A stretch of DNA of 17,334 bases from assembly GCA_023391425.1 (NCBI GenBank), contig JAEWAX010000010.1, positions 1 through 17,334 of the forward strand, given 5' to 3'. The notes under the pieces were generated by a model that was not told the DNA's origin, did not search any database, and worked only from the letters and a program-made list of their open reading frames with translations. Of the stretch, positions 1 through 7,747 are shown piece after piece (position 1 is the first letter of the stretch; every line of letters begins with the position of its first letter). A program made the position numbers and the translations under genes. The DNA comes from Bacillota bacterium. GTDB lineage: Bacteria > Bacillota > Clostridia > Acetivibrionales > DSM-1351.

Positions 1-581
1 CAAGGCAAGAATACAGAAAATTTAAGATAAAATCGGTAGATCAACAAAATGACTATGCAAGTATGCAGGAAACTTTGTTTAGAAGGCTCTCGCATGCAAA
101 AAAAGAAAAGGAAGAAGATATAGATAAGCCTAAATTTTCTAGTATGCCTGACTTAATTTTAGTGGATGGTGGTTTGACTCATGTTAGCGCAGCGCAACAG
201 ATAGTGGATGAGTTGGGCTTTAGCTTGGTTATTGCAGGTATGGCAAAGGATAATCGACACCGTACAAAATCTCTTGTATACAAAGGAAAAGAGTATGACT
301 TATCCTCGGATATACCGTTGCTTAGACTAATTACCGAAATACAAGATGAAACACACCGTGTGGCTGTGGAGTATAATAGAAAACTTAGAGCAAAGAGATA
401 CACTCATTCTGAATTAGATGAGATTGAGGGTATTGGAGAGGTTAGAAAGAAAGCTTTATTAAAATACTTTAAATCAATAACAGGGATAAAAAAAGCTGAC
501 GTTACTCAGCTTCAAGAAGTAGAGGGAATAAATAGTAAAGTAGCAATAAAAATATATAATTATTTTAGAAATAAAAAGTAG
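1..581 (+). CDS. uvrC: UvrABC system protein C, C-terminal part (5' end outside window)
   Basis: UvrC makes the two incisions around bulky DNA lesions in nucleotide excision repair, acting with UvrA and UvrB in the cytoplasm. The reading frame is open from base 3 and enters mid-protein (RQEYRKFKIKSVDQQNDYAS), so only about the last 192 residues are here. Visible parts are the RNase H-like endonuclease domain that makes the 5' cut, with its LILVDGG motif, the AKDNRHRT segment and the conserved DETHRVA histidine, followed by a C-terminal double helix-hairpin-helix DNA-binding domain (IEGIGEVRKKALLKYF and VEGINSKVAIKIY). The stop lies 22 bases before the next start, so the phosphoesterase gene is probably co-transcribed. 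The N-terminal GIY-YIG nuclease and UvrB-binding UVR motif would lie upstream of the window. Confidence 0.95.
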   Translation, partial: RQEYRKFKIKSVDQQNDYASMQETLFRRLSHAKKEKEEDIDKPKFSSMPDLILVDGGLTHVSAAQQIVDELGFSLVIAGMAKDNRHRTKSLVYKGKEYDLSSDIPLLRLITEIQDETHRVAVEYNRKLRAKRYTHSELDEIEGIGEVRKKALLKYFKSITGIKKADVTQLQEVEGINSKVAIKIYNYFRNKK

Positions 582-603
582 TAAGGAATAGGTGCTAAAT
601 TAT

Positions 604-1305
604 ATGTCAATCTTTACAATAGCAGATCTTCACTTGGCACTGGGAATAGATAAGCCCATGGATGTTTTTGGAGGTAGATGGTCAAACTATATGGATAAAC
701 TTAGAAGTAACTGGATAAGCACAGTTAAAGAAGAGGATAGTGTTATTATACCTGGTGATATTTCTTGGGCAACATATATTGAGAATACCTTTGAAGATTT
801 TGAATATATTGAGGCTTTGCCTGGCAAGAAGATTATTTCCAAAGGAAATCATGATTACTGGTGGACTACTGCTTCAAAGCTAAATAAGTATTTGGAGGCA
901 AATCAGTTTAAGACCATATCGTTTATGCACAATAATGCATTTACTATAGAAGGTATGGCTATATGTGGTACTAGAGGTTGGAAGTGCCCGGGTGAGGACG
1001 ATTTTAAGAAAGATGATGAAAAAATATATAAGAGGGAAGTTGATAGATTAGTGCTATCGATAAAGTCGGCCCAAACATTTAAACATGAGAGAAAGTTAGT
1101 TTTTATGCATTATCCGCCGGTGACATCTAAAAGTCAAACTTCAGGCTTTATTGATATAATGAAAGAATACAATGTTTCAGAATGTTTTTATGGACATCTA
1201 CATGGTGATGGAACTAAGGGAGCCATTGAAGGTGAATACGAAGGTGTTAATTTAAAGCTTGTTTCAGCAGACTATTTGGATTTTATGCCAATATTAATCA
1301 GATAA
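604..1305 (+). CDS. Calcineurin-like metallophosphoesterase
   Basis: This is a predicted metal-dependent phosphoesterase of 233 residues with unknown substrate. All motifs of the calcineurin-like fold are present in order: DLH at residues 8-10, GD at 51-52, GNHD at 81-84, the H169 of FMHYPP, and GHLH at 197-200. These residues would hold a two-metal centre. An upstream GTG at 592 is in frame, but I chose ATG 604 because AGGTG (590-594) sits 9 bases ahead of it and because family members usually begin within a few residues of the DLH motif. It follows uvrC by 22 bases and has no signal peptide, so it is probably a cytoplasmic protein of the uvrC transcript. The cellular role of this clostridial family is not established. 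Confidence 0.88.
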   Translation: MSIFTIADLHLALGIDKPMDVFGGRWSNYMDKLRSNWISTVKEEDSVIIPGDISWATYIENTFEDFEYIEALPGKKIISKGNHDYWWTTASKLNKYLEANQFKTISFMHNNAFTIEGMAICGTRGWKCPGEDDFKKDDEKIYKREVDRLVLSIKSAQTFKHERKLVFMHYPPVTSKSQTSGFIDIMKEYNVSECFYGHLHGDGTKGAIEGEYEGVNLKLVSADYLDFMPILIR

Positions 1306-1311
1306 TCAGAT

Positions 1312-1430
1312 TTCTTAGATTCAGAGGGAGGTGCTTTTTGCTCCTGCTGAGTCATAGAAATTGCAATCCAGGGTAGTAGCGCTGCTTATTGCACCAACAA
1401 AAGTGGGGTATTTGCGACGGTAGACATCGG
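1312..1430 (-). repeat. Modular palindromic repeat, copy A (leftward)
   Basis: Read on the minus strand, 1430-1353 aligns along its length with the cores at 3138-3218 and 11563-11643, starting CCGATGTCTACCG and containing AGCAGCGCTACTACCCTGG. The core is more diverged here and its central hairpin is partly decayed. It is followed in element orientation by a hairpin module (1321-1350) whose arms are TCAG/CTGA and GGAG/CTCC. It begins right after the phosphoesterase stop codon. No coding potential is evident. Confidence 0.75.
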
Positions 1431-1483
1431 ATAAGTACTGTTTATTTTGGTTTATTTTGTGGATATTATGGGTATATATTAGC

Positions 1484-1511
1484 TTGAAATATGCTTACGA
1501 TATGGTATAAT
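1484..1511 (+). promoter_or_regulatory. Probable sigma-A promoter for tig
   Basis: TTGAAA (1484-1489) and TATAAT (1506-1511) are separated by 16 bases. Transcription starting just downstream would give tig an unusually long leader of about 315 bases, holding the repeat-derived hairpins at 1559-1790. This is predicted from sequence only. Confidence 0.55.
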
Positions 1512-1558
1512 TGAATGGTTAATTTTTAATAATGAATATTTTCTGATTTTATCTTGAA

Positions 1559-1790
1559 TTCAGATGAAGTAAAAACCTCTGAACTAAGTCTTCTTATATG
1601 AAGATTAGAGAAACGAAAAATTAGCTAAAAGCTGATTATGACTTAAGAATTGGGCGATTAGTAACACCGCTGAGATAAAGAAGACTTAGTTCAGATGAAG
1701 TATTCTGAACTCTAGTCGCACTTATTTCGAAGTTTGGTGGCACTTAGCTCCTGCTGCTAAGCAGGAGGTTAGTAACACCGCTGAGATAAA
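1559..1790 (-). repeat. Compound repeat in the tig leader (partial copies A' and A'')
   Basis: Three signals interlock here. First, an 18-bp perfect inverted repeat has arms 1578-1595 (TCTGAACTAAGTCTTCTT) and 1678-1695. Second, a 22-bp perfect direct repeat lies at 1658-1679 and 1769-1790 and contains TAGTAACACCGCTGAG, which is the core end of the dispersed element in minus orientation. Third, there are local hairpins: TTCAGA/TCTGAA (1559-1583), GTTCAGA/TCTGAAC (1689-1710, 8-base loop) and CTCCTGCT/AGCAGGAG (stem ending 1767, 4-base loop). The string CAGATGAAGTAAAAAC also matches the hairpin module of copy B with one change. No open reading frame is seen. Confidence 0.7.
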
Positions 1791-1832
1791 ATTAATAAAA
1801 TAAAACTAAATACTGGGAGGAAATTTAAAAAC

Positions 1833-3119
1833 ATGAACGTAAAAATTGAAGATGTTGAAAAAAATGTTGTACAACTTGAGATAGAGGTTGATGCAGCTAA
1901 ATTTGAAGAGGGTATGCAAAAGTCATATTTAAAGAATGTATCAAAATTTAATGTACCTGGCTTTAGAAAAGGTAAAGCTCCAAGAAATATAATTGAGCGT
2001 TACTATGGAGAACAGGCATTATATGACGATGCTATCAACATTGTTTGTGCTGAGGCATATGATCTTGCTGTTGATGAAAAAAACATACATCCAGTGGATA
2101 GACCAGAGATAGATATAATTCAAATAGGAAACAAACAAAATTTAATATTTACTGCAAAAGTTACAGTTAAGCCTGAGGTTGAATTAGGCGCATATATGGG
2201 TGTAGAGGTTAAAAAAGCAGATGCTACTGTTACTGATGAAGATTTAGAAAAAGAATTTCAAAAAGTTGTAGAGAAGAATTCTCGTTTAGTTACTGTTACT
2301 GACAGGCCAGTACAAACTGGAGATACTGCAGTTATTGATTTTGAGGGATTCATTGATTCAGTTCCATTTGAAGGTGGAAAGGGTACAGATTATAACTTAG
2401 TAATTGGTTCAGGATCTTTTATTCCAGGTTTTGAAGATCAATTGATCGGAAAGAACATAGGCGAAGATGTAGATGTTAATGTTAGCTTCCCTGAAGATTA
2501 TGGTAAGGATGATCTAAGTGGTAAACCTGCATTGTTTAAAGTTGCAATTAAGGAAATAAAAGTTAAGGAAATGCCTACTGTAGATGATGAATTTGCTAAG
2601 GATATAAGTGAATTTGATACACTTGATGAATATAAAAAGGATTTGAGAAATAAATTAGAAGAGGCTGCAAATCATAAAGCTGAACACGAAAATGAAGAAA
2701 AGGTTATCCAAAAGATAGCTGAAAATGCTACTGTTGAGATACCTGAAGTTATGATTGAAAAGCAGATTGACGCGATGGCTAAAGATTTCGATATGAGACT
2801 TCGTTATCAAGGCTTGGATCTTCAAAAATACTTGGAAATAATGGGTATGGATTTCCAAGGCTTCAGAGGACAATTTGCTCAGAGAGCTGAAAATGAAGTT
2901 AGAGTCCAGCTAGTAGTCGAAAAAATCTGTGAAGTAGAAAATACTCAGGTTTCCGATGAAGAGGCTGAGGATGAAATCAAAAAAATAGCTGAAACATACA
3001 AGCAATCAGCTGAAGACCTCAAGAAATCCTTGAGTCCAGATGATATGGAATACATTAAGAAAGATATTGCATTTAGAAAAACAATAAAACTCTTGGTAGA
3101 GAGCGCTAAGCTAGTGTAA
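1833..3119 (+). CDS. tig: Trigger factor, ribosome-associated chaperone and prolyl isomerase
   Basis: Trigger factor binds the ribosome exit tunnel and helps nascent chains fold. At 428 residues the protein is full length. The N-terminal ribosome-binding domain carries the signature GFRKGKAPR at residues 43-51. An FKBP-type peptidyl-prolyl isomerase domain spans about 163-245 (AVIDFEGFIDSVPFEGG and SFIPGFEDQLIG). The rest is the helical SurA-like chaperone domain. The start is supported by GGGAGGAA about 10 bases upstream. It precedes clpP and clpX, a common Firmicutes and proteobacterial order that groups folding and degradation. The gene is bracketed by inverted copies of the dispersed repeat, with copy B starting one base after the stop codon. 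Confidence 0.97.
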   Translation: MNVKIEDVEKNVVQLEIEVDAAKFEEGMQKSYLKNVSKFNVPGFRKGKAPRNIIERYYGEQALYDDAINIVCAEAYDLAVDEKNIHPVDRPEIDIIQIGNKQNLIFTAKVTVKPEVELGAYMGVEVKKADATVTDEDLEKEFQKVVEKNSRLVTVTDRPVQTGDTAVIDFEGFIDSVPFEGGKGTDYNLVIGSGSFIPGFEDQLIGKNIGEDVDVNVSFPEDYGKDDLSGKPALFKVAIKEIKVKEMPTVDDEFAKDISEFDTLDEYKKDLRNKLEEAANHKAEHENEEKVIQKIAENATVEIPEVMIEKQIDAMAKDFDMRLRYQGLDLQKYLEIMGMDFQGFRGQFAQRAENEVRVQLVVEKICEVENTQVSDEEAEDEIKKIAETYKQSAEDLKKSLSPDDMEYIKKDIAFRKTIKLLVESAKLV

Positions 3120-3120
3120 A

Positions 3121-3267
3121 CTAAGAACTCTATTTGCCCGATGTCTACCGCCGCTAATACTCCCACTTCAATAAGTGGAAGATAAGCGGCTCTACGACCC
3201 TAGATAACGATTTCTAAGTTTCAGACGAAGTAAAAACTTCCCCTGAAACTAAGAACTCTGTTTATAT
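3121..3267 (+). repeat. Modular palindromic repeat, copy B (rightward)
   Basis: The element starts with CTAAGAACTCT (3121-3131) and ends with the same 11-mer (3249-3259). The 81-bp core 3138-3218 holds a nested hairpin, CCGCT and CCACTT pairing with AAGTGG and AGCGG (3150-3189). A second hairpin module at 3219-3248 pairs TTTCAG with CTGAAA and GAAGT with ACTTC around an AAAA loop. The core is 74 of 81 identical to copy C by my hand alignment. The element abuts the tig stop and fills half of the 250-bp tig-clpP gap. It has no T-tract, so it is not an obvious terminator. Confidence 0.85.
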
Positions 3268-3369
3268 TTGACGGGGAAATTGGTAACATTATATAAATGT
3301 AGTTTATAGTAGTTAGTAAGAGTTCCATGAATAAAAAAACAAACATATATTAATAAGGGAGGTATGGTC

Positions 3370-3954
3370 ATGAGTTTAGTGCCTATGGTAGTTGAACAGA
3401 CTAATCGTGGTGAAAGGTCTTATGATATTTTTTCTAGACTATTAAATGATAGAATTATTGTTTTGAGTGATGAGGTTAATGATGTTACGGCTAGTTTAGT
3501 AGTAGCACAAATGCTTTACTTAGAAGCACAGGATCCTGATAAGGATATTCAGTTTTATATAAACAGTCCTGGAGGAGCTGTAACCTCTGGATTTGCTATA
3601 TATGATACTATGCAGTATGTTAAGTGTGATGTATCAACTATATGTATGGGAATGGCTGCAAGTATGGGAGCTTTCCTATTAACCGCAGGGGCAAAAGGAA
3701 AGAGATTTGCTTTGCCAAACAGTGAAATCATGATACATCAGCCTCTTGGTGGTACTCGTGGTCAGGCAACTGATATTAAAATTCATACAGATCATATATT
3801 AAAGACAAAAGAAACATTAAACAAAATATTATCCGAAAGAACAGGTCAACCTTTAGAGAAAATTCAAAGAGATACAGAGAGAGATTTCTTTATGTCTGCA
3901 GAAGAAGCAAGGGCTTATGGGATTGTGGATGATATTATGGATAGAAGAAAATAG
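3370..3954 (+). CDS. clpP: ATP-dependent Clp protease proteolytic subunit
   Basis: ClpP is the serine protease barrel that degrades proteins unfolded by ClpX or ClpC. The 194-residue length is canonical when translation starts at ATG 3370. An ATG at 3364 is in frame, but the GGGAGG at 3357-3362 leaves only one base before it and seven before 3370, so 3370 is preferred. The catalytic triad falls at the textbook positions Ser98 (GMAASMGAFL), His123 (MIHQPLGG) and Asp172 (ERDFFMS). It is 13 bases upstream of clpX and clearly co-transcribed. No CtsR-type operator was seen upstream. Confidence 0.97.
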   Translation: MSLVPMVVEQTNRGERSYDIFSRLLNDRIIVLSDEVNDVTASLVVAQMLYLEAQDPDKDIQFYINSPGGAVTSGFAIYDTMQYVKCDVSTICMGMAASMGAFLLTAGAKGKRFALPNSEIMIHQPLGGTRGQATDIKIHTDHILKTKETLNKILSERTGQPLEKIQRDTERDFFMSAEEARAYGIVDDIMDRRK

Positions 3955-3967
3955 TTGAGGTGCAATT

Positions 3968-5263
3968 ATGACCAGATATGATGAGAAGAAGCAGTTAAAA
4001 TGCTCTTTTTGTGGTAAATCTCAAGAACAGGTCAAGAGGCTAGTTGCAGGACCTGGTGTATACATCTGTGATGAGTGTATTGAACTTTGCTCAGAGATTA
4101 TCGAAGAGGAATTTGAAGATACAAAGATTGATGCAGAAGTTAACGAGATACCAAAACCAAAAGAGATAAAGGAAATTCTTGACCAGTATGTAGTAGGTCA
4201 AGAGGTAGCTAAAAAATCTCTTTCTGTAGCTGTTTACAATCATTATAAGAGGATAAACAGTGATTTCAAGACTTCAGATGTAGAGCTCCAAAAGAGTAAT
4301 ATTGTTATGCTTGGTCCTACTGGTAGCGGTAAAACTTTTTTGGCGCAGACACTTGCAAAAATACTAAATGTTCCTTTTGCTATTGCTGATGCTACTTCTC
4401 TCACTGAGGCTGGATATGTAGGAGAGGATGTAGAAAATATACTTCTCAGACTAATTCAAGCTGCAGATTATGATATTGAAAAAGCTGAAAAAGGTATTAT
4501 ATATATCGATGAAATTGATAAAATAGCCCGTAAATCAGAAAACCCATCTATTACTAGAGATGTTAGTGGTGAAGGTGTACAACAAGCTCTGTTAAAGATT
4601 CTTGAGGGAACCTTGGCTTCAGTTCCGCCGCAAGGAGGAAGAAAACATCCACATCAAGAGTTTATTCAAATTGATACTACAAACATATTATTCATATGTG
4701 GTGGCGCTTTTGATGGCATTGATAAAATAATACAAAACAGAATAGGCAAAAAGTCACTTGGCTTTGGTGCGAAGATAGAGAGCAATAAAGACAAGGATGT
4801 TGGAGAACTGTTAAAGGATATACTTCCGCAGGATTTATTGAAGTTTGGACTTATACCTGAGTTTGTTGGAAGACTTCCAATAGTAGTTACACTTCAGTCA
4901 CTCGACAAAAAAGCTCTTGTTCAAATATTGACAGAGCCTAAGAATGCTTTGGTTAAACAATATCAGAAGATTTTCGAAATGGATGATGTTTTACTAGAAA
5001 TACAGGATGATGCTCTAGAGGTTATCGCTGAGAGAGCAATATCTAGAAACACTGGTGCAAGAGGATTACGAGCAATACTTGAAGAAATAATGCTTGGAGT
5101 AATGTACGACATTCCATCTATGAGCAATGTTGAAAAATGTATTATTAGTAAATCCGTATTAGATAATGGTTCTGAGCCAGAGTTAGTTTTGAACGAAAAC
5201 CGTAAATCTTTAAAAAAAACAGGTTCAAAAAAAGCTAAAACAAAAAAAGAATCTGTATCATAA
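3968..5263 (+). CDS. clpX: ClpX, ATP-dependent Clp protease ATP-binding subunit
   Basis: ClpX is the AAA+ unfoldase that recognises substrates, including ssrA-tagged proteins, and feeds them to ClpP. The 431-residue protein has the N-terminal C4 zinc-binding domain (Cys12, 15, 34, 37), Walker A GPTGSGKT at 116-123, pore loop GYVG at 149-152, Walker B IIYIDEID at 177-184, the RKH loop at 225-227 and a sensor-2 GARGLR motif. The ClpP-docking tripeptide reads LGF (264-266) where IGF is usual, a conservative change. GAGGTG precedes the start. The C-terminus is a lysine-rich tail. A strong terminator follows at 5280. Confidence 0.97.
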   Translation: MTRYDEKKQLKCSFCGKSQEQVKRLVAGPGVYICDECIELCSEIIEEEFEDTKIDAEVNEIPKPKEIKEILDQYVVGQEVAKKSLSVAVYNHYKRINSDFKTSDVELQKSNIVMLGPTGSGKTFLAQTLAKILNVPFAIADATSLTEAGYVGEDVENILLRLIQAADYDIEKAEKGIIYIDEIDKIARKSENPSITRDVSGEGVQQALLKILEGTLASVPPQGGRKHPHQEFIQIDTTNILFICGGAFDGIDKIIQNRIGKKSLGFGAKIESNKDKDVGELLKDILPQDLLKFGLIPEFVGRLPIVVTLQSLDKKALVQILTEPKNALVKQYQKIFEMDDVLLEIQDDALEVIAERAISRNTGARGLRAILEEIMLGVMYDIPSMSNVEKCIISKSVLDNGSEPELVLNENRKSLKKTGSKKAKTKKESVS

Positions 5264-5279
5264 TTAATAATTAAATACT

Positions 5280-5330
5280 AAGACTGTTTCGTTGTAGAAT
5301 TATTCTATAAGAAACAGTCTTTTTGTTTTG
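5280..5330 (+). terminator. Intrinsic terminator after clpX
   Basis: AAGACTGTTTC (5280-5290) pairs perfectly with GAAACAGTCTT (5311-5321), an inner TAGAAT/ATTCTA pairing extends the stem, and TTTTTGTTTTG follows. It ends the tig/clpP/clpX transcription block and separates it from lonB. Confidence 0.9.
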
Positions 5331-5462
5331 AAATTTTTCTTGTGAATATTCTTTTATATAAATTGGATAAAATAATTATCATTGCCAATAATATATTTAT
5401 GCGCAAATAAAAGTGGTGCCAACGCTAATATCTGTGTGATTTATTATATGAGGAGGTAGAGA

Positions 5463-7145
5463 ATGTTCACAACAACAATGTTGATTATAAAGTTTTTTTT
5501 CTCGATAGTTATCGGGATATATTTCTTTTCATTACTTAAGAATCAACAGGGAAATAAAAGCGCTATTGAAAGGGAATCTAAAAGAGAACTTGAAAAATTA
5601 AGAAGATTAAGAGATATACATTTAACGGAACCGTTATCAGAAAAAACACGACCGGCTACGCTAAAGGATATAGTAGGACAGGAACAAGGCCTTAAAGCAC
5701 TTAGAGCTTCCCTCTGTGGCACTAATCCACAACATGTAATAATATATGGACCTCCTGGAGTTGGGAAAACAGCTGCTGCCAGAGTTATTCTTGAGGAGGC
5801 CAAGAACAATGTTTATTCCCCTTTCAAAAAAGAAGCTAAATTCATAGAAATTGACGCTACAACACTGAGATTTGATGAGAGAGGAATTGCAGACCCATTA
5901 ATTGGTTCTGTGCACGACCCAATATATCAAGGTGCAGGAGCATACGGGGCAGCTGGGGTTCCACAGCCAAAACAGGGAGCAGTAACTAAAGCACATGGAG
6001 GTGTATTATTCATTGACGAAATAGGGGAACTTCACCCTATTCAAATGAATAAGCTATTAAAGGTTTTAGAGGATAGAAAAGTATTTTTAGAGAGTGCTTA
6101 TTATAGCTCTGAAGACAGTAATATACCATCTCATATACATGATATATTTCAGAAAGGCTTACCTGCGGATTTCCGTTTAGTTGGTGCAACAACTCGTACC
6201 CCAGATGAGATACCAGCAGCAATCAGATCAAGATGTGTGGAGATATATTTTAGACCACTTAGAGCTGATGAAATAAGTAAAATATGTGAAAACGCTGCAA
6301 AAAAAGGTGGATACACTCTTGAAAATGGATGCAGTGATCTGGTGGCTAAGTACGCTCAGAATGGTAGAGATGCTGTAAACATCATTCAGATAGCTGGGGG
6401 AGTTTCGACAGTTGAAAATAGGAATAGTATTGAAATAAGGGATATTGAATGGGTAATTGAGTTTGGACATTATAGTCCAAGGATTGAAAAGAAGGTAAGT
6501 TCTGCTCAGCAGGTAGGCTGCATAAATGGATTAGCTGTATTCGGAAATAGCACAGGTATGGTAATTGATGTTGAAGTGACAGCTATGCCAGTAGCACATG
6601 AAAATGGCGCAATAAAAATAACTGGTATAGTTGAGGAAGAGGAGATGGACAATAGAGGCCACAAGCTCAAAAAAACGAGTTCAGCTAAGGCTTCAGTGGA
6701 AAATGTATTAACTGTTCTAAAAAGGTATATGAATATTGATTTTAAAAATTATGAAATACATTTGAATTTTCCTGGTGGAATTCCTATTGATGGGCCTTCA
6801 GCCGGTATTACAATAGCGACGGCAGTATACTCAGCTGTTAAAAATATCCCTGTAAGTGGAGATATTGCTATGACAGGAGAGATATCAATAAAAGGGAATG
6901 TTAAGCCTGTTGGTGGAGTTGTAGCTAAGGTTGACGCTGCAAGAGCGGCTGGTATAAAAAAAGTATTTATTCCAAAAGATAATTATCAGGAATTATTTGA
7001 GGATATGGATATAGAAGTGATTCCTGTAGATAATATAGGTGAGGTAATGAAAATGGTATTTAATACAGATATCGATGAAAGAAAAGATGATGCAATTATA
7101 AATAATACCGTTCCAATCACAGTGTTGACTGCTCAAGGAACATAG
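5463..7145 (+). CDS. lonB: ATP-dependent protease LonB (membrane-anchored)
   Basis: This is an AAA+ protease of 560 residues. An N-terminal hydrophobic segment (about residues 5-25) suggests membrane anchoring. The ATPase part has Walker A GPPGVGKT at 96-103 and Walker B VLFIDEI at 181-187. The C-terminal Lon protease domain has the Ser-Lys dyad, Ser446 in DGPSAG and Lys489 in PVGGVVAK. The lack of the long N-terminal Lon domain fits LonB rather than LonA. In Bacillus subtilis lonB is expressed in the forespore under sigma-F, and lies between clpX and lonA. Here it also follows clpX, but no lonA follows. AGGAGG precedes the start. A sporulation role here is an inference. Confidence 0.93.
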   Translation: MFTTTMLIIKFFFSIVIGIYFFSLLKNQQGNKSAIERESKRELEKLRRLRDIHLTEPLSEKTRPATLKDIVGQEQGLKALRASLCGTNPQHVIIYGPPGVGKTAAARVILEEAKNNVYSPFKKEAKFIEIDATTLRFDERGIADPLIGSVHDPIYQGAGAYGAAGVPQPKQGAVTKAHGGVLFIDEIGELHPIQMNKLLKVLEDRKVFLESAYYSSEDSNIPSHIHDIFQKGLPADFRLVGATTRTPDEIPAAIRSRCVEIYFRPLRADEISKICENAAKKGGYTLENGCSDLVAKYAQNGRDAVNIIQIAGGVSTVENRNSIEIRDIEWVIEFGHYSPRIEKKVSSAQQVGCINGLAVFGNSTGMVIDVEVTAMPVAHENGAIKITGIVEEEEMDNRGHKLKKTSSAKASVENVLTVLKRYMNIDFKNYEIHLNFPGGIPIDGPSAGITIATAVYSAVKNIPVSGDIAMTGEISIKGNVKPVGGVVAKVDAARAAGIKKVFIPKDNYQELFEDMDIEVIPVDNIGEVMKMVFNTDIDERKDDAIINNTVPITVLTAQGT

Positions 7146-7209
7146 TTTGTTAAAAAATTTTACTGTTAAATAAAGCTTAAGTGATATCGGCCAATACACT
7201 TAATTAAAT

Positions 7210-7247
7210 AAATGCCTCGTTTCACAATGTAGTGGAGCGGGGCGTTT
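7210..7247 (+). terminator. Hairpin, probable terminator after lonB
   Basis: AAATGCCTCGTTTCAC (7210-7225) pairs with GTGGAGCGGGGCGTTT (7232-7247) over 16 positions including several G-T pairs, with a 6-base loop. The downstream tail is only GTTTATAT, so termination may be inefficient. Confidence 0.6.
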
Positions 7248-7346
7248 ATATGTAAGCACAATTGTAATAGCACTGTAATTACATATATAAGAATAATTAT
7301 AATAATAACATTATTTGCAAAATAGTACTTGATTATATAAAGTAGT

Positions 7347-7378
7347 AGGTGTTATTATGTAGATGTACAAAATAACCT
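7347..7378. promoter_or_regulatory. Candidate PadR operator
   Basis: An imperfect inverted repeat runs from AGGT (7347) to ACCT, with ATGTAGATGTACA at its centre. PadR proteins typically bind dyads built on ATGT and ACAT-like half sites. It lies just upstream of the ribosome binding site of the padR gene, the expected place for autoregulation. This is inferred from symmetry and position only. Confidence 0.4.
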
Positions 7379-7405
7379 AAAATATATATAAAAAGGAGTT
7401 ACCAG

Positions 7406-7747
7406 GTGGAATTCGATAAGGAAGTTCTTAAAGGATATATTGACTCAATTGTGTTATCTGCATTATTTGACGAAGATATGTATGGATATTCGATTGTTAA
7501 AAAGATTCACGAGAAGTCAAATGAAGAATTTGAAATAAAGGAAGCAACAATGTATGTATCGCTGAAGCGATTGGAAAAGAAGGGTTACCTTAAAGGATAT
7601 TGGAATGATACTGAAGGCACTAGTGGAGGAAGAAGGCGGTATTACTCTATTACCGAAGAAGGAAAGGCTTTCTTTATAAAAAGTGTTAAGGAGTGGAATT
7701 CTCTAAAGGCAATACTAAATAATTTTATGAGGAGTGATTTAACATGA
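7406..7747 (+). CDS. PadR-family transcriptional regulator
   Basis: This 113-residue protein is a winged-helix DNA-binding regulator of the short PadR type. Visible features are the first helix VLSALFDEDMYGYSIVKKI, the recognition region IKEATMYVSLKRLEKKGYL, and the wing with TSGGRRRYYSITEEG. Translation starts at GTG 7406, with AAGGAG seven bases upstream. The stop overlaps the next start as ATGA (7744-7747), so the two genes are translationally coupled. PadR genes paired with a HAAS-domain membrane protein are a recurrent Firmicutes arrangement, where the regulator usually represses its own operon and the partner is thought to sense an envelope signal. The ligand is unknown. Confidence 0.92.
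   Translation: MEFDKEVLKGYIDSIVLSALFDEDMYGYSIVKKIHEKSNEEFEIKEATMYVSLKRLEKKGYLKGYWNDTEGTSGGRRRYYSITEEGKAFFIKSVKEWNSLKAILNNFMRSDLT

Noticed and set aside
923..931. Extra DnaA box TTATGCACA
   Set aside because: It is a single site inside the phosphoesterase coding sequence and is expected by chance at about this frequency.
1730..1790. Possible T-box antiterminator (GGTGGCAC and AACACCGCTGAG)
   Set aside because: The conserved AGGGTGGNACCGCG sequence is not present, there is no specifier domain or following terminator, and the downstream gene is tig, not an amino-acid gene.
1312..1790. CRISPR array
   Set aside because: Repeats are few, palindromic, of different sizes and irregularly spaced, without unique spacers of constant length.
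3219..3262. Rho-independent terminator between tig and clpP
   Set aside because: The hairpin is strong but is followed by CTAAGAACTCTG with no T-tract; it is better explained as part of the repeat element.
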